DNA of 64,000 bases from Lunularia cruciata (GCA_948567375.1 OX419759.1:16894744-16958743); one strand, 5' to 3'; counted from the first letter of the stretch, positions 12,501 through 23,216 are shown. Numbers and translations are program-made. Notes: generated by a model from the letters alone, not told the origin.

Positions 12501-12873
12501 ATCGGCGCTGTGGCCTATCACCTTGAGCTACCACCACACATGAAGATCCATCAAGTGTTCCATGTCTCCCTATTACGCAGATATGCTCCCCGATCAGGCC
12601 AAGGTACTTCCACACAGGACATTCGACCTTGTCCGACAGTCATTGATGGCACAGAGGAATATGAAGTGGAGCGAATTCTCCAAAAGCGCATGCGTGGTAC
12701 TCGCCATGCGTGGTACTCGCCATGCGTGGTACTCGCCATCCGCGAGTGGAATATCTAGTACAATGGAAAGGTTACCCCCTCTATGAAGCAACCTGGGAAC
12801 CCGCTGCCAATTTGGCACATGCACCGGTGTTGGTGCAAGCATTTGAGCAACAATTGCACAACGAGGACGTTGC
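9519..12873 (+). pseudogene. Chromovirus pol: PR-RT-RH-IN-chromodomain
   Basis: Protease ([12 protein letters not shown] near 9,560; the usual DSGA is DPGA), reverse transcriptase ([31 protein letters not shown], catalytic VFLDDILVY near 10,570), RNase H ([14 protein letters not shown] near 11,010; TDHKPLVYL near 11,215), integrase zinc module (H near 11,590, CLLCQQNK near 11,680) and core (SMDLICELP, VLITDRGTQF, YHPQTDGQTKRANR; the last has K where E is catalytic), then a C-terminal chromodomain (VERILQKR ... LVQWKGYPLYEATWEP). Breaks: TGA at 11,097, a frameshift near 11,440, TAA at 11,893, a frameshift near 11,925 and a repeat expansion at 12,688-12,734. The first 526 codons (9,519-11,096) are still open through RT. 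The missing catalytic Glu is another reason it is dead. Confidence 0.92.
12688..12734 (+). repeat. 16-bp unit triplicated inside the chromodomain
   Basis: GCCATGCGTGGTACTC is present three times head to tail (12,688-12,702 lacking one base, 12,703-12,718, 12,719-12,734). Two extra 16-bp units add 32 bases, which shifts the frame in the middle of the chromodomain and leads to the stop at 12,756-12,758. The rest of the chromodomain continues in another frame. Confidence 0.9.
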
Positions 12874-12878
12874 GTCCT

Positions 12879-12893
12879 AAAAGGAGGGAGGTC
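12879..12893 (+). other. Chromovirus polypurine tract
   Basis: AAAAGGAGGGAGGTC lies directly upstream of the 3' LTR, the expected position of the plus-strand primer. Confidence 0.85.
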
Positions 12894-13634
12894 TGTAATA
12901 CCAAGGGTTAGCCATATGATCTAGATGTGAAATTCGGTTTGGTAACATCTAGAATGATGTTATACATGATGGTCAAAATAGATCAGATAGAAGTATCACC
13001 AAAAGAGTACTTCTACTAATAGGGCAGAAACCAAAATAGACTTAAGAACCTTAGAACCAATAGCTAGACATATGATTTAAAGGTGAGAATTGGTTTGGTA
13101 ATATCTGGAAGGATGTTACACATGATGGACTAAACAGATCAAAAAGAGGTATCACCAAAAGGGGACTTCTACTAATAGAGTAGGAACCAAAATATGCCTA
13201 AAATCTTTGAAGGCAATTTCGGAGGCCTAAACGGATGAATTAGGCCTTGAAAATGTGCAAATTCCCCCCCCCCAACAGAGGAAAGGCTGGCCTTCCCTCC
13301 CCCTTGGTTTGTCTCGTTGAGAGCTTTCCAACGGTACCTTACTCATGTGATTCTGAGATTCCTACAGGAAGATTCCCTAAAAGATTCCCTCCGATCAAAG
13401 CTCATTTGACCAACCAGATAGGACCTAGACCAGACAGGTCACCCATCCAAGTAAGTAATCCAAGGGTGGAGCTTGCTGACATGTCACCTATCTGTGTCCC
13501 TAATCCTATGGTGGAGCTTCCTTGGAGGAGATCCTCTTTGTCTATATAATAAAGAGAAGGTGCTCCCTTGGGGCATCGAATGTTTGAGTGTGCAATCTGT
13601 GTTTTCTCTCTTCTCTTGTCCTTGGAGTATTACA
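12894..13634 (+). repeat. Chromovirus 3' LTR
   Basis: 741 bp, TG...CA, about 98% identical by eye to the 5' LTR at 6,989-7,731; all substitutions I see are C/T or A/G. Confidence 0.95.
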
Positions 13635-14560
13635 TCAACCATGGTCTCCCAAGAAGTAAGTCATAGCTTGAATCCTTCAAGACTTAAAAAGTCATGAGAT
13701 TTTGAACTCTTATAACTGAAACTACCACGTTATCTATCACCCCTATTGGTCAAACTTCTTGTTTTTTTGCCATGCTCACCACAAATGTTGAAGGTCTTGA
13801 GGGTATCATACCCAACTTCTTCATCAAACTTCCTAACATGGCATTCACTACTGATCTTGGAGGCATATTCACAAGCCTCCCATGGTGTTGGCTTGTCATC
13901 CACCACCCCCATTCATACTAGAGCTTTTTCTTTCTTCTTCCTCTTGCTCCTTATAGAGCTCAAACCACCTCTAAGCTCTATTCTCAAAGTAGGATTCAAA
14001 GCAATCAATTGGCCCACTATGATGTCAGCCTTGTGACTACCAACATCCTCCAAGACATTGTAGTTCCATTCTTGTGACTACCAACATCCTCTAAGACATT
14101 GTAGTTCCATTCCATTTGATATCAAGAAGTCCTCCATCCCCAACTTCTTTCTTGGAGTCTTTGTTGTTGATGGTGTTGCAGTGCTCGTGCAAGTACTCCT
14201 AGTAGGCATAGGAGTATCTTTGCTAAAAGTAAATCCTTGAGAAGAGTGCACATCCTCTACAAAAAGAGCTCTCTTCTTCTCTTATGCCAAAAGATCCAAA
14301 TGAAGACCTTTGGAGTTTGAGCACTCTTCCTTCTTGTATTTGCTCTCAACCACATCTATGGATGTTATCCCCTTATCTTTGTTTGGATTAGGAGCCACTC
14401 GGGTTTAACTTCCTCCCTCTTTCTCTCTATTGGCTCCCTCATAACCCCTTCCTCCATGGTAAGTGGAATTTGTGCAACTCCTTTGGATTTGGCCTTTTCC
14501 TCTACAACCAAAACAATTTCTATCATTGGAATTGTTGGTTGGTTGGCCTCCTCTATATGG
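13635..14560 (-). pseudogene. Copy B: nucleocapsid-to-protease segment
   Basis: Minus-strand family-1 sequence corresponding to about 25,660-26,600 of copy A. It holds the nucleocapsid tail, the GVVDDKPTPWEACEYASK segment and a protease region that lacks the VDGGSAVN active site: the stretch encoding DALVDGG in copy A is deleted near 13,852. A 41-bp tandem duplication at 14,030-14,111 (CTTGTGACTACCAACATCC...) further disrupts the frame. It is cut at 14,561 by the solo giant LTR. Confidence 0.8.
14030..14111. repeat. 41-bp tandem duplication in copy B
   Basis: Two adjacent copies (14,030-14,070 and 14,071-14,111) with one C/T difference. Copy A has a single copy at the equivalent place (near 26,120), so the duplication arose in copy B. 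Confidence 0.9.
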
Positions 14561-14565
14561 ATAGT

Positions 14566-17500
14566 TGTGGTGCCCACATTTTTTGTTTTTTTAGAATAAA
14601 GGAGGAGAAGTGTATAGAGAAGTCGGATTGCGCCTGTATGGCGGAAGAAGGCAAAGAAAAGAGTCTTTGGGATGAAACCCAAAGTAAAGTGACTTCGGGT
14701 CATAAGGCAAAGTAATTCAGAAATGCCCTATCAGCATACAAACCAAAGTAAATTGTCTTTAGATCGGGGGGAGCTCAACCCAAGGCAAAGACAGTCTAAC
14801 AACCTTGCGTCGGGGCAAGAAATTCAAGAAGGGGCCATTTGAAAACTGACGGCTCATACGCGCGAAGGTTGATTGACAGTGATAGGTGCATGTTGGAGGT
14901 GTGATTTCTCGGTAGGAACTCGAAGTGACAAAAGACGAAGAAGCGCAACTCTATAAAAATCAAAACTGAAACAACAAAATGTCGAGCAATTTTCCTTTGC
15001 CGTTGAGGAGTCATCTTGCAAGTGATCGGGGAAAGGGAAATAGAGTTAGACTCGTGTTAGTGCGCAAGGGAGAAGTCGCGAGAGTGAAATCAAGAGAAAG
15101 TGAGAAAGTAGAAGAGATGGGAGGAGGGAAGAACTCCGAATTTGCAGTGAGAAATCATGCAATTTGGAGATTAGATGTGATAGCGCGGATCAAAGTCTTG
15201 AGCCGACTTTGGATCACCTTTCTGGCATGGAACTAGAACGTAAGTTTTCCAGGATTCATGATAGAAATCATCAAGGATAAGTGTCTTGATGGACCCGAGG
15301 AAGAAGGGAAGAGAGAAAATCTGGCTCACTAGACAGAGTCGGATTGGAGACTCGTACTCGAGAAGGAGGCAAGCTCGAAGCAGGGAGCCACGTTCTTGGG
15401 GAAAGGAGAGATAGCCCAAGAGACTCAGGAGGTGAGAGATCCTTTCTTGTCAAAAAGAACAAAGAATGGGTACAAAGTTTAGAGTTACAAGGATCCAGTG
15501 AAGAGAGGGATCGTGAGTGCTCTCATGGCGATCTTGAAGCCGGAGAGAACAACTTATGTGATGAAACACCAAGCGATGTTCTTCCATAAGTTGTTTGCAG
15601 GAGAACCTATAAATTGGGCGAGGTGTTTTCACGGGAGAACAAGGCAGATGGTGTGGAATCTGCGGGATAAGTCGCCTCCACACTACATTGTGCCATTTGC
15701 AGCACACTTCTACCTCGGGCTCAATTTGCTAAACTCGGCGGAGCGGACTCGGATGGTGTCGCACTTCCATCTTGATGTGCAAAAGGAGGTCGATGTCGAG
15801 GAGCATCAATACATTCTTCAAATCCGGCGCACGGACGACTACTATGCAAAGATAGGGAAGCACGTGGAGGTCGCAGTGAGTACCCCAACAAAGAAGAGGA
15901 GTTGGCAAGGAGAAGCCGAAGAAAGAAAGAAACCTCGGAAGATGCAGAGAAGTAACACGAGGCGAGGAATGGTGGTAATTGAGTCAGAAGATGAAGACTC
16001 AGAAGGCGAGGCCAAGCTCAAAACGGAGGACTCGGAACATGAGGAGGAACCTGAGCTGACACTACAGAGCGGAGATACAAGCAGTGATAGTGAAGAAGGT
16101 GGAGCAATGACATCGGCGCCAGTGGCTGACAAATACGAAGAAGAAGTGGAAGCCAAAGACAACACAGCGCTGGAGGACGAAGTAACTGTGCCCGAGGAAA
16201 AGAAGATCGCAGTACAGCAAGGAATTTTTTTGAGACGTAAGGCGAAGTGTGAAGCGGGGCCAAGTAGAGTGAAGGAAAAGGTAGAAAAAAGCTTGGGCAG
16301 TGAGGCGTCGATTCCAATACAAAGACTCCAGAGAAGAAGGCGAGTATTGGGAGAACATGAAGAGAGAAGAGAGATCACTCCGCGGGATGAAGTAGTTTCT
16401 AGTGATGGAGTGGAGTACCTGCGAGAGGTAGTGTGCCCATTGTTGGTGAAGTTGGAGCACAAGAAGAAGGAGATGCAGTCGACTTGTCCAAAGGTAAAGA
16501 CTGTTTTGCAGGTCTTATCGAGATTAGAAGAAGAGAACTCGGAGTTGAAGAAGAGTGTAACCCAAGGTGAGGAGGAGAGAGAAGTATTGTGAGTAGAGGC
16601 AATAGAGAGAAGTCAGGTAATTGAAGACCTAAAGAGGGAAGTGAGCTATCGAGAGGATCTTGCGAGGAAGAGTGACTTAGCAAGAGAGAGACAGGTAGCT
16701 GAATACAAAATCTTGAAGCAGCAGTTTGCTGATTCAAGAGTAGAACTTATCCATGCTATGGCAAGGGTAGTAGCAAAGGATCAAGAACTCGATAGAGTGA
16801 TGGAGAGTATGGAAGAGAAGAAGCAACTCTGGTAACAAGAGTTGGCTGCACGGTATAGAGAAGAAGAGAGATTACGAGAGTTACTTCGTAATCAGGAAGA
16901 GAAGATTGAACAGAAGGAGAAGGAGAAGGAAACAGTGAAAGCCGAATTCGAGGCAGAGTTGGCAATGTACCAAGAGGAATGGCTTGCAGATCGGGAATGA
17001 GAAAGGAAGACAAGATTGGAGCCATTGAAGGAGATTGTCCTCAGGGTGAATGCAATGTTGAGTATAGAAGCCAACGTTCAAATTGAAGAAGCAAGACTGC
17101 ACGAGTTGAAGTTGCTGGTGCAAGAGACGAGGCGCAGACAAGCAAAAGACACCGAGATGAATGCCTTGTTGATCAAATTAAGAACTCGTGTAGACAGAAA
17201 GGTTTTAGAGGTAGAAGATAATATTGCAATTAGATTAGAATTAGTGAAAATAGAGCTAGAAAAACTTTGGAAGGATGTTAGAGCAAAACCCGAAGTAGAT
17301 AACATAGGAGTCCAAATGTCTTTGGAGTTGCCATCAAAGACATTAGAGAAGAGTGGGTCGGGAGATAAGGAGTTATATAGATTACCCTCTAGTGGAATTT
17401 CAGATCAAGAAAGAGAATTGTTGGATCTGGTAGAAGAAGTAGAAGATACAAGACCCGAGGAAAAAATGATAGGAAGTAAGATTACTTCGGGTTTGGGTTT

Positions 17501-18331
17501 GAAAGCCAAGGAAGAAGTAGACATCGGATTGGATTAGTAACAATTTTGAGATATGAAGAGGCAGATATGAAGAGGTGCATTGTCATTTTGGATCTGCAGG
17601 TTAGAAGAGTTGTTGTAGAACGGTACAGTTGTTAGAACTGTTGATTGCTTCACTACTTAAGAGTGGCATTTGCAGTCAGATGTTGTTCAGTGCTCATAAT
17701 TTCTAAGAATAGATAAAGCAAAGTGGTGTGAAGCAGTGCTCATTGCTTGAGCTTGATTCCGAGTATCAACTTTGTGTCTATGTTTGTGAGTGTTTGGAGA
17801 AATTCAAAGTGCAAGTCAGTGTGTTTGTTGGATGTTGGATTCCATAGCCTTGATCTTCATTCTGTGTGTTTGATCTTGAGTGAAGTGCAATCAAAGCAAT
17901 GCCTTGACAGACCTGAGAGGAATTGTAGTGTTGGTAGTATTCTACATTTGTGAGTGCAGTGCGAAGTTGATGTGAAGCAATTTTGATCGAGGAAGTTGTG
18001 CCTTTAGTGGAGAGGTGGAACACGATTCTGAGGTAAACTCGTTTTGTAGTGAAGTGCCGTTTTTGGGAGAGCCTGAATCATCACAATCAAGATTTTTTGG
18101 AAAGAATTGAAGGATTTGTGATTAAGGAGTGTGAATTTGTGACAAGATTGCAAGTCAGTGCTTGTTACTCTCTTCTGGGTGTGGTTTCTACCTGAGAGAT
18201 TAAAGATGCAACCAAGAAGAACTACATGTTACTATTTGACTTCATATTTGGACATTTTTGACTTGTATCTCTACGGGAACAAACTTTACTTACCCAATTA
18301 CCGCAAAAGTGATATTTGCCAGGTTGTCACA
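14566..18331 (+). mobile_element. Solo giant LTR (3.77 kb) with coding capacity
   Basis: Begins TGTGGTGCCCACA, ends GGTTGTCACA and is flanked by the exact 5-bp duplication ATAGT (14,561-14,565 and 18,332-18,336); the family-1 gag reading is restored by removing it. No gag, pol, PBS or PPT lies inside. The same sequence type forms the 3' LTR of a Ty3 element at 31,910-36,213, which shows that this is an LTR rather than a DNA transposon. Length matches that LTR once its 543-bp insertion is removed (about 3,761 bp). It carries a long frame (next entry) and a non-coding 3' end of about 800 bp that is shared with 452-2,349. Confidence 0.9.
14979..17540 (+). pseudogene. LTR-borne ORF, ~850 codons, coiled-coil protein
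   Basis: From ATG 14,979 to TAG 17,538 a single frame is open except for about six stops (near 15,234, 15,337, 15,480, 16,590, 16,833, 16,998). The longest open piece is 15,498-16,589. Order: a basic N-terminus; VIARIKVLSRLWITFLAWN; a globular domain around 15,560-15,860 (AMFFHKLFAG, PINWARCFH, PHYIVPFAAHFYLGLN), which resembles the plant transposon-protein domain found in Athila/Tat-type elements; an acidic Ser/Glu-rich hinge (15,990-16,200); then Glu/Lys/Arg-rich heptads to 17,300, predicted coiled coil; and a conserved tail (ISDQERELLDLVEEVE). The 3' LTR at 31,910-36,213 keeps the same order in decayed form, so the ORF belongs to the LTR. Function is unknown. A gag-like or host-interaction role would be a guess. 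Confidence 0.75.
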
Positions 18332-18336
18332 ATAGT

Positions 18337-19190
18337 TTCCATAACTCTTATGCCCTCTCCCTACATTCTGGTCCACCTCTCCCTTCTCCCATAGTTGCAC
18401 TACATTGATCTTGAGACCTACAAGTTGTTCAATGATGGTGGAAGTGGATCCTTTGGTAGGGATGCAAGAACAAGAGCAACTACTATTTGTGGTGCAACCC
18501 TTGCCACCAAAGAATCAGAAGTTCCACCATACTTGTAACCTTGAGGAGGATGTTCAACCTCCTTCACCACCAAATCACTCTCATCTCCTTCCAAACTCTC
18601 CTCCTTATGAATTGCAATCTTGATAGCTTCAACCTTGGAAGAAGGTTTCTCATATCTCACCTTGCTTCTGATTTGTGGCCTCAACCCTCCCACAAAATTG
18701 TTGGTGAGCATAGCTTCTATGCCAATGATAGTAGTCTCTACATCATCCTCACTTTTCCTCAACACTATGAAAAATTTGGACTCTAACTTTTCCACTCTTT
18801 CCACATAGACTCTCACTTTCTCTCCATCTCCTTGCTTGAGAAAGTTTACCTCACTCATCAATCTCTCATAACTCTCATTTGGAAAAAAGTTCTTAATGAG
18901 TGCTGAAGTCAAACTCTCCCAAGACTCTTCTTGCACATCCCTCCTCTTTTTTTTTTGGTATTCTGACTCATACCATGTAAGTGCTACATCCTCAAAAAAA
19001 ATTGGTAATAATGAGACCCACTCATTCTTCCTCCTCTCATTTTCTTCCTATGCAAGCTCTCTTGAAGTCTCTCACAAAGGCCTCCATATCTTCTCCATCC
19101 TTGCCAAAGAAAACCGAAAGTTTTCCCATCTTAATCCCTCACTATCTTTCTTTTCTCTCAATTCTTTTCTCTTTTTTTTCTCACTCTTTA
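18337..19190 (-). pseudogene. Copy B: gag capsid region
   Basis: Minus-strand gag of family 1, matching 26,669-27,402 of copy A. The open piece 18,418-18,936 contains LMSEVNFLKQGDGEKVRVYV and FVGGLRPQIRSKVRYEKPSS. The N-terminal part (MGKLSVFFGKDGED equivalent near 19,120) lies in another frame, so a frameshift separates the two, as in copy A. It joins the nucleocapsid segment at 14,560 across the solo LTR. Confidence 0.8.
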
Positions 19191-19439
19191 TCTAATAGAG
19201 TATATACATGACTAACACAATTTGAGAGTAATCAACCCTAGAGAACACAAAAGGTTCAGGTTACTCCAAGATTTCTATAGCAATATCAAATCCTAGAGTG
19301 CATATTAATTGAACTCTCATGGATAGTTTATCCATAAGTTGAAAGATTATCTCCGTCACTAATCTTGATAACCAACTGATAAAGGTGGTAATATCTTTTT
19401 AGTTGTACTAAGACTCTCTCCAAGATCCTCCACCAAAGT

Positions 19440-19880
19440 CTCCATAAGTGCTTTTACTCCACTACACTCATGTCCTTTTGGAAGTCCTTCAACTCCACAA
19501 ACCTCTTACAACTCCTTGGTCTTAGATCTTCTCCCTCCTAATCTTGGTGAAGAAGATCCAACATGCAAACCCAAGTCAATTAAGCCTTTCCTTTCCCTCA
19601 ATCTATTCCTCTCAAAGGTCAATGGACATGAACTTGCCTTATGTCCCTTCTCTCCACATAAAAAAACATTTAGACTCACTCTTTCCTCTAAGTGGTGTAG
19701 GTTTTTGGATGCTCTCAACACTCTCTTCAAATTCTATTCTTAAATCTCTTCTCCTCAAATCCACCCCTATAATCACCTCAATTTCTACCCTTGGTGACCA
19801 TCCAAGATGTTCCCAAGATGATTCTAAACACTCAAACATGCTTTTTGTTGCCCTAACACTCCTCATGCATGAAATCTAAA
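19440..19880 (-). pseudogene. Copy B: extra zinc-knuckle ORF upstream of gag
   Basis: Counterpart of the extra ORF in copy A (27,636-28,165). It reads MRSVRATKSMFECLES at its start (near 19,866) and later LCGEKGHKASSC; a frameshift separates the two halves, and the first Cys of the knuckle is lost in the frame that continues. Translation is impossible in this copy. Confidence 0.7.
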
Positions 19881-20457
19881 CTCTACAGAATTGATCCTTA
19901 CTCACAATGTCAGTCAAATCTTGCAATTGGTATCTTATAGTCCTCTGAAATTTTTCACACTTGATAATAACTCTAAGACACCTTTCCTTGCAAAATTTCA
20001 GATCTTTTCATCAAGCCATTTGGCCTAGGCACCTTTTGATTCAACATACATATTTCAGATTTGGTTTGAAAACAACCTCCCTCACTCTAAAAACTTATAA
20101 CTCTCTACTCAAGAATGGTCTTTGTCTAATTTTTGTGTCAACAGATAGGATATAATGCACTGAATTTTCTTAAATTTTTTTTTATGAAAATCCACTGAAA
20201 ATTGAAGAAATGGCATACTCTATACAATTTTCCAAAGAGCATGCAATTATGGGAGCAGTTTACCCTATCAACTTTCAAAAATTCTAGCCCAGTGTGCATA
20301 GTAGCTCTCACAATAATTTTAAGTTTTTTAATTGGAAGATAATCCAATATATCATGTGTAGAAATTTCAAGTCCAGATCCTAAACTTGAGATTTTATCCA
20401 AAATCACCTTAATCCCCAAAATCTGCAATTCACCTCACACAATCTTTCCAAATCCTC

Positions 20458-20691
20458 TCAAGTGTACAAGATATACAAAATCAACTGAAAGACATCATAA
20501 TGATCTACAAGGTATACAAATGGGTCCAAATTCTCTAACATAAGTTCAGCCCTCTCCTCCCCTAAAGTTCTCTCCAAGTGAGCTCTCATAGCCTCCTTCT
20601 GTCTAATATAGAATTGTACGTGAAACATTATCTTGCCTTCTAGAGAGGTCCAGGCAACGGAACCAAAAATGTGAGCTGGCTTGTCTCTCAC
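20458..20691 (-). CDS. Copy B: leader small ORF across the PBS
   Basis: A 77-codon frame, open from inside the LTR end, through the primer site, into the leader. The first ATG-started stretch is about 56 codons beginning MFHVQFYIRQKEAMRAH. It matches the equivalent ORF of copy A at most positions. No known domain. It could encode a short leader peptide or be a structured RNA whose conservation only looks like coding. Confidence 0.45.
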   Translation of the reverse strand: MRDKPAHIFGSVAWTSLEGKIMFHVQFYIRQKEAMRAHLERTLGEERAELMLENLDPFVYLVDHYDVFQLILYILYT

Positions 20692-21362
20692 TCAAGATGA
20701 ACCTTTGATGGCTATTATGGTAATTCACCATGTACTAAGAAGGCAAGGAACCCCAACTCCATCATACTCCTCCAAGGCTAACACTCCAAGACCCAAGACA
20801 TTGCTCACTAGAAAACTCAATGAGAGAGAGATAGTTGCAAAATGAAAAGATGATGAGTACCTCCTCACTCCTTGTTTATATACTTGGGAAATAGTTACGC
20901 ACCAAAGTTACTAATTACCGTAGTAACTCAAGTTACTAAACTAAAAGTCTAGTAAAGTCAAAAATAGAAATGAATATCCGCTCACATGGGCATATTCCAC
21001 TAGCATGTGATCTTATCTTGACCCAAACCACTAAGTCAAGGATTTGTTCATATGTTCTAACCTTGGACTATAGAAAAATCCAGATTAAAAAGGCTTGCGG
21101 GCCCAAGAGTTCTCAACTCTTTCCTCAAAGCCAAAACACTTAGGAATAATACCAAGTCAACACATTAGAATCCAAAATAGTGGTGCTCATCTTTTCCACT
21201 TCCTCTAAAGTAAGGTCCCCTCTATCTTAGTTATGACTAACTTTAGCTAATCATGACTAATGTAGAACCATATTTTATCTCTATATAAATAATGTCTCTC
21301 AAGTACTTGTAATACCAAGCTAAATATCACAATACCACACACATGCACAAATGGGTGTTACA
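20670..21362 (-). repeat. Copy B 5' LTR (family 1)
   Basis: 693 bp, minus strand TGTAACACCCATT ... GCCAGCTCACA. The PBS-like TGGTTCCGTTGCC follows on the minus strand (plus positions near 20,650-20,665). It is clearly diverged from the LTRs of copy A, so copy B is older. Confidence 0.9.
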
Positions 21363-21568
21363 ATACAAGATGTACAAAATCACCTCATAGACATCATAAT
21401 GAACTATAGGGTATAAAAATGGGTCCAGGTTCTCTAACATAAGTTCAGCCCTCTATTCCCCTAAATTTCTCTCCAAGTGAGCTCTCATAGCCTCCTTTTG
21501 TCTAATATAGAATTGTATGTTTAACATTATCTTGCCTTCTAGAGAGGTACCAATAATGGAGCCAAAAA
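21363..21568 (-). mobile_element. Copy D: leader fragment
   Basis: 207 bp of family-1 leader lying between two LTRs in the same orientation. On the minus strand it starts with a decayed PBS (TGGCTCCATTATTGG) and contains the small-ORF sequence (QFYIRQKEAMRAHLER) with one stop. It ends abruptly at the copy B LTR, so B probably inserted into the leader of D; the rest of D is not in the window. Confidence 0.75.
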
Positions 21569-22260
21569 TGTGAGCCGGCATGTCTTTCACTTAGGATGAA
21601 CCTCTGATGGCTATTATGGTAGCGCACCATGGACTAAGAAAGCAAAGAACCCCAACTCCATCATACTCTTCCAAGGCTAACACTCTAAGACTCAAGACAT
21701 TGTTCACTAGAGAACTCAATGAGAGAGAGATAGTTGCAAATGAAAGGATGATGAGTACCTCATCACTCTTAGTTTATATACTTGTGAAATAATTATGCAC
21801 CAAAGTTACTATTTACCATAGTAACTCAAGTAACTAGGCTAAAAGTCTAATAAAGTCAAAAGGTATAAAGGAATATTCATCCACATGGGCATATTCCACT
21901 ATGCATGTGATCTTATCTTGACCCAACTACTAAGTAAAGGATTCCTTTACATGGGCTATCCTTTGACTAGAGAAGAATCCAAAACAAAAAGGCTTGTAGG
22001 CCCAAGAGTTCTCAACTCTTTCCTCAAAACCAAACATCTAGGAATAATACCAAGTCAACGCATTAGAATCTAAAATAGTGGTGCTCATCTTTTCCACTTC
22101 TTCTAAAGTAAGGTACTCTCTATATTAGTTATGACTAACTTTAGCTAATCATGACTAATATAGAACCATCATTTATCTCTATATAAATAATATCTCTCAA
22201 GTATTTATAATACTAAGCTAAATATCATAATACCACACACATGCACAAATGGTTGTTATA
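21569..22260 (-). repeat. Copy D 5' LTR (family 1)
   Basis: 692 bp with the family-1 LTR ends; the outer end is mutated (GGTTGTTATA instead of GGTGTTACA on the plus strand). It bounds the minus-strand retroelement block on its right side. Confidence 0.85.
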
Positions 22261-22480
22261 GTATGTGCATGCAAATCAAATCATTGACCTATCTGCTGTG
22301 AATTGAATCTAGCCATATTTTGTGACTTGTTAAAAAAATCCCACCAGACCTCAAACCCAAAAGTTGATAAAACATGACAAGGCCTTAGTGGTACATGAAG
22401 GTCAGCGTTAACCAATGAAACTCAACACAAGGAACAATTAATTAGAGCCTATGCTCATGGCAATTGTAGCCAAGCTGGTC
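22261..22480. other. Unassigned 220 bp left of copy A
   Basis: Sequence between copy D and copy A. It is continuous with 29,659-29,825 if copy A is removed (pre-insertion site GCTGGTCTAGCAAG). I see no open frame or match to the other families. It may be an unrecognised part of the giant-LTR element. Confidence 0.5.
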
Positions 22481-23171
22481 TGTGAGCCGGCCTGTCTCTC
22501 ACTCAGGATGAACCTCTGATGGCTATTATGGTAGCCCACCATGGACTAAGAAGACAAGGAACCCCAAACTCCATCATACTCCTCCAAGGCTAACACTCCA
22601 AGACTCAAGACATTGCTCACTAGAGAACTCAATGAGAGAGAGATAGTTGCAAATGAAAGGATGATGAGTACCTCCTCACCCCTTGTTTATATACTTGTGA
22701 AATAGTTACATACCAAAGTTACTAATTACCGTAGTAACTCAAGTTACTAGACTAAAAGTCAAGTAAAGTCAAAAAGTAGAAAGGAATATCCATTCACATG
22801 AGCATATTCCCCTAAGCATGTGGTCTTATCTTGACCTAACCACTAAGTCAAGGATTCCTTCACATGGGCTATCCTTGGACTAAAGAAGAATCCAAAACAA
22901 AAAGGCTTGCGGGCCCAAGAGTTCTCAACTCTTTCCTCAAAGCCAAACACCTAGGAATAATACCAAGTCAACATACTAAAATCCAAAATAGTGGTGCTCA
23001 TCTTTTCTACTTCCTCTAAAGTAAAGTCCCCTCTATCTTAGCTATGACTAACTTTAGCTAACCATGACTAATATAGAACCATCCTTTATCTCTATAAATA
23101 ATATCTCTTAAGTACTTGTAATACCAAGCTAAATATCACAATACCACACACATGCACAAATGGGTGTTACA
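22481..23171 (-). repeat. Copy A 3' LTR
   Basis: 691 bp; on the minus strand TGTAACACCC ... CCGGCTCACA. It is adjacent to a G-rich tract on its internal side. Confidence 0.95.
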
Positions 23172-23182
23172 TTTACCCCCGG
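23172..23182 (-). other. Copy A polypurine tract
   Basis: CCGGGGGTAAA on the minus strand, directly before the 3' LTR. Confidence 0.8.
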
Positions 23183-23216
23183 ACTAAGTTTTCACTTTGT
23201 CCTCAAAGTGAAGGTC

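Larger units (their letters stand above)
6989..13634 (+). mobile_element. Full-length Ty3 chromovirus with both LTRs
   Basis: A complete 6,646-bp element inserted into copy B. LTRs of 743 bp (6,989-7,731) and 741 bp (12,894-13,634) start TGTAATACC and end GTATTACA. Flanks are TCAAA (6,984-6,988) and TCAAC (13,635-13,639), a 5-bp duplication with one later change. Order: LTR, PBS, leader with two small ORFs, gag, protease, RT, RNase H, integrase, chromodomain, polypurine tract, LTR. I count about 14 LTR differences, all transitions, plus a C-run length change: near 2% divergence, so moderately young. Four in-frame stops and at least three frameshifts make it inactive now. Confidence 0.95.

Noticed and set aside
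15842-16462. 206-codon minus-strand ORF rich in Ser
   Set aside because: It is the antisense shadow of the acidic Ser/Glu hinge of the LTR-borne ORF.
14566-18331. DNA transposon with TGTGGT...TGTCACA inverted ends
   Set aside because: The ends are only partly inverted; the same sequence follows a polypurine tract and integrase at 31,910 and precedes a PBS at 3,575, so it is an LTR.
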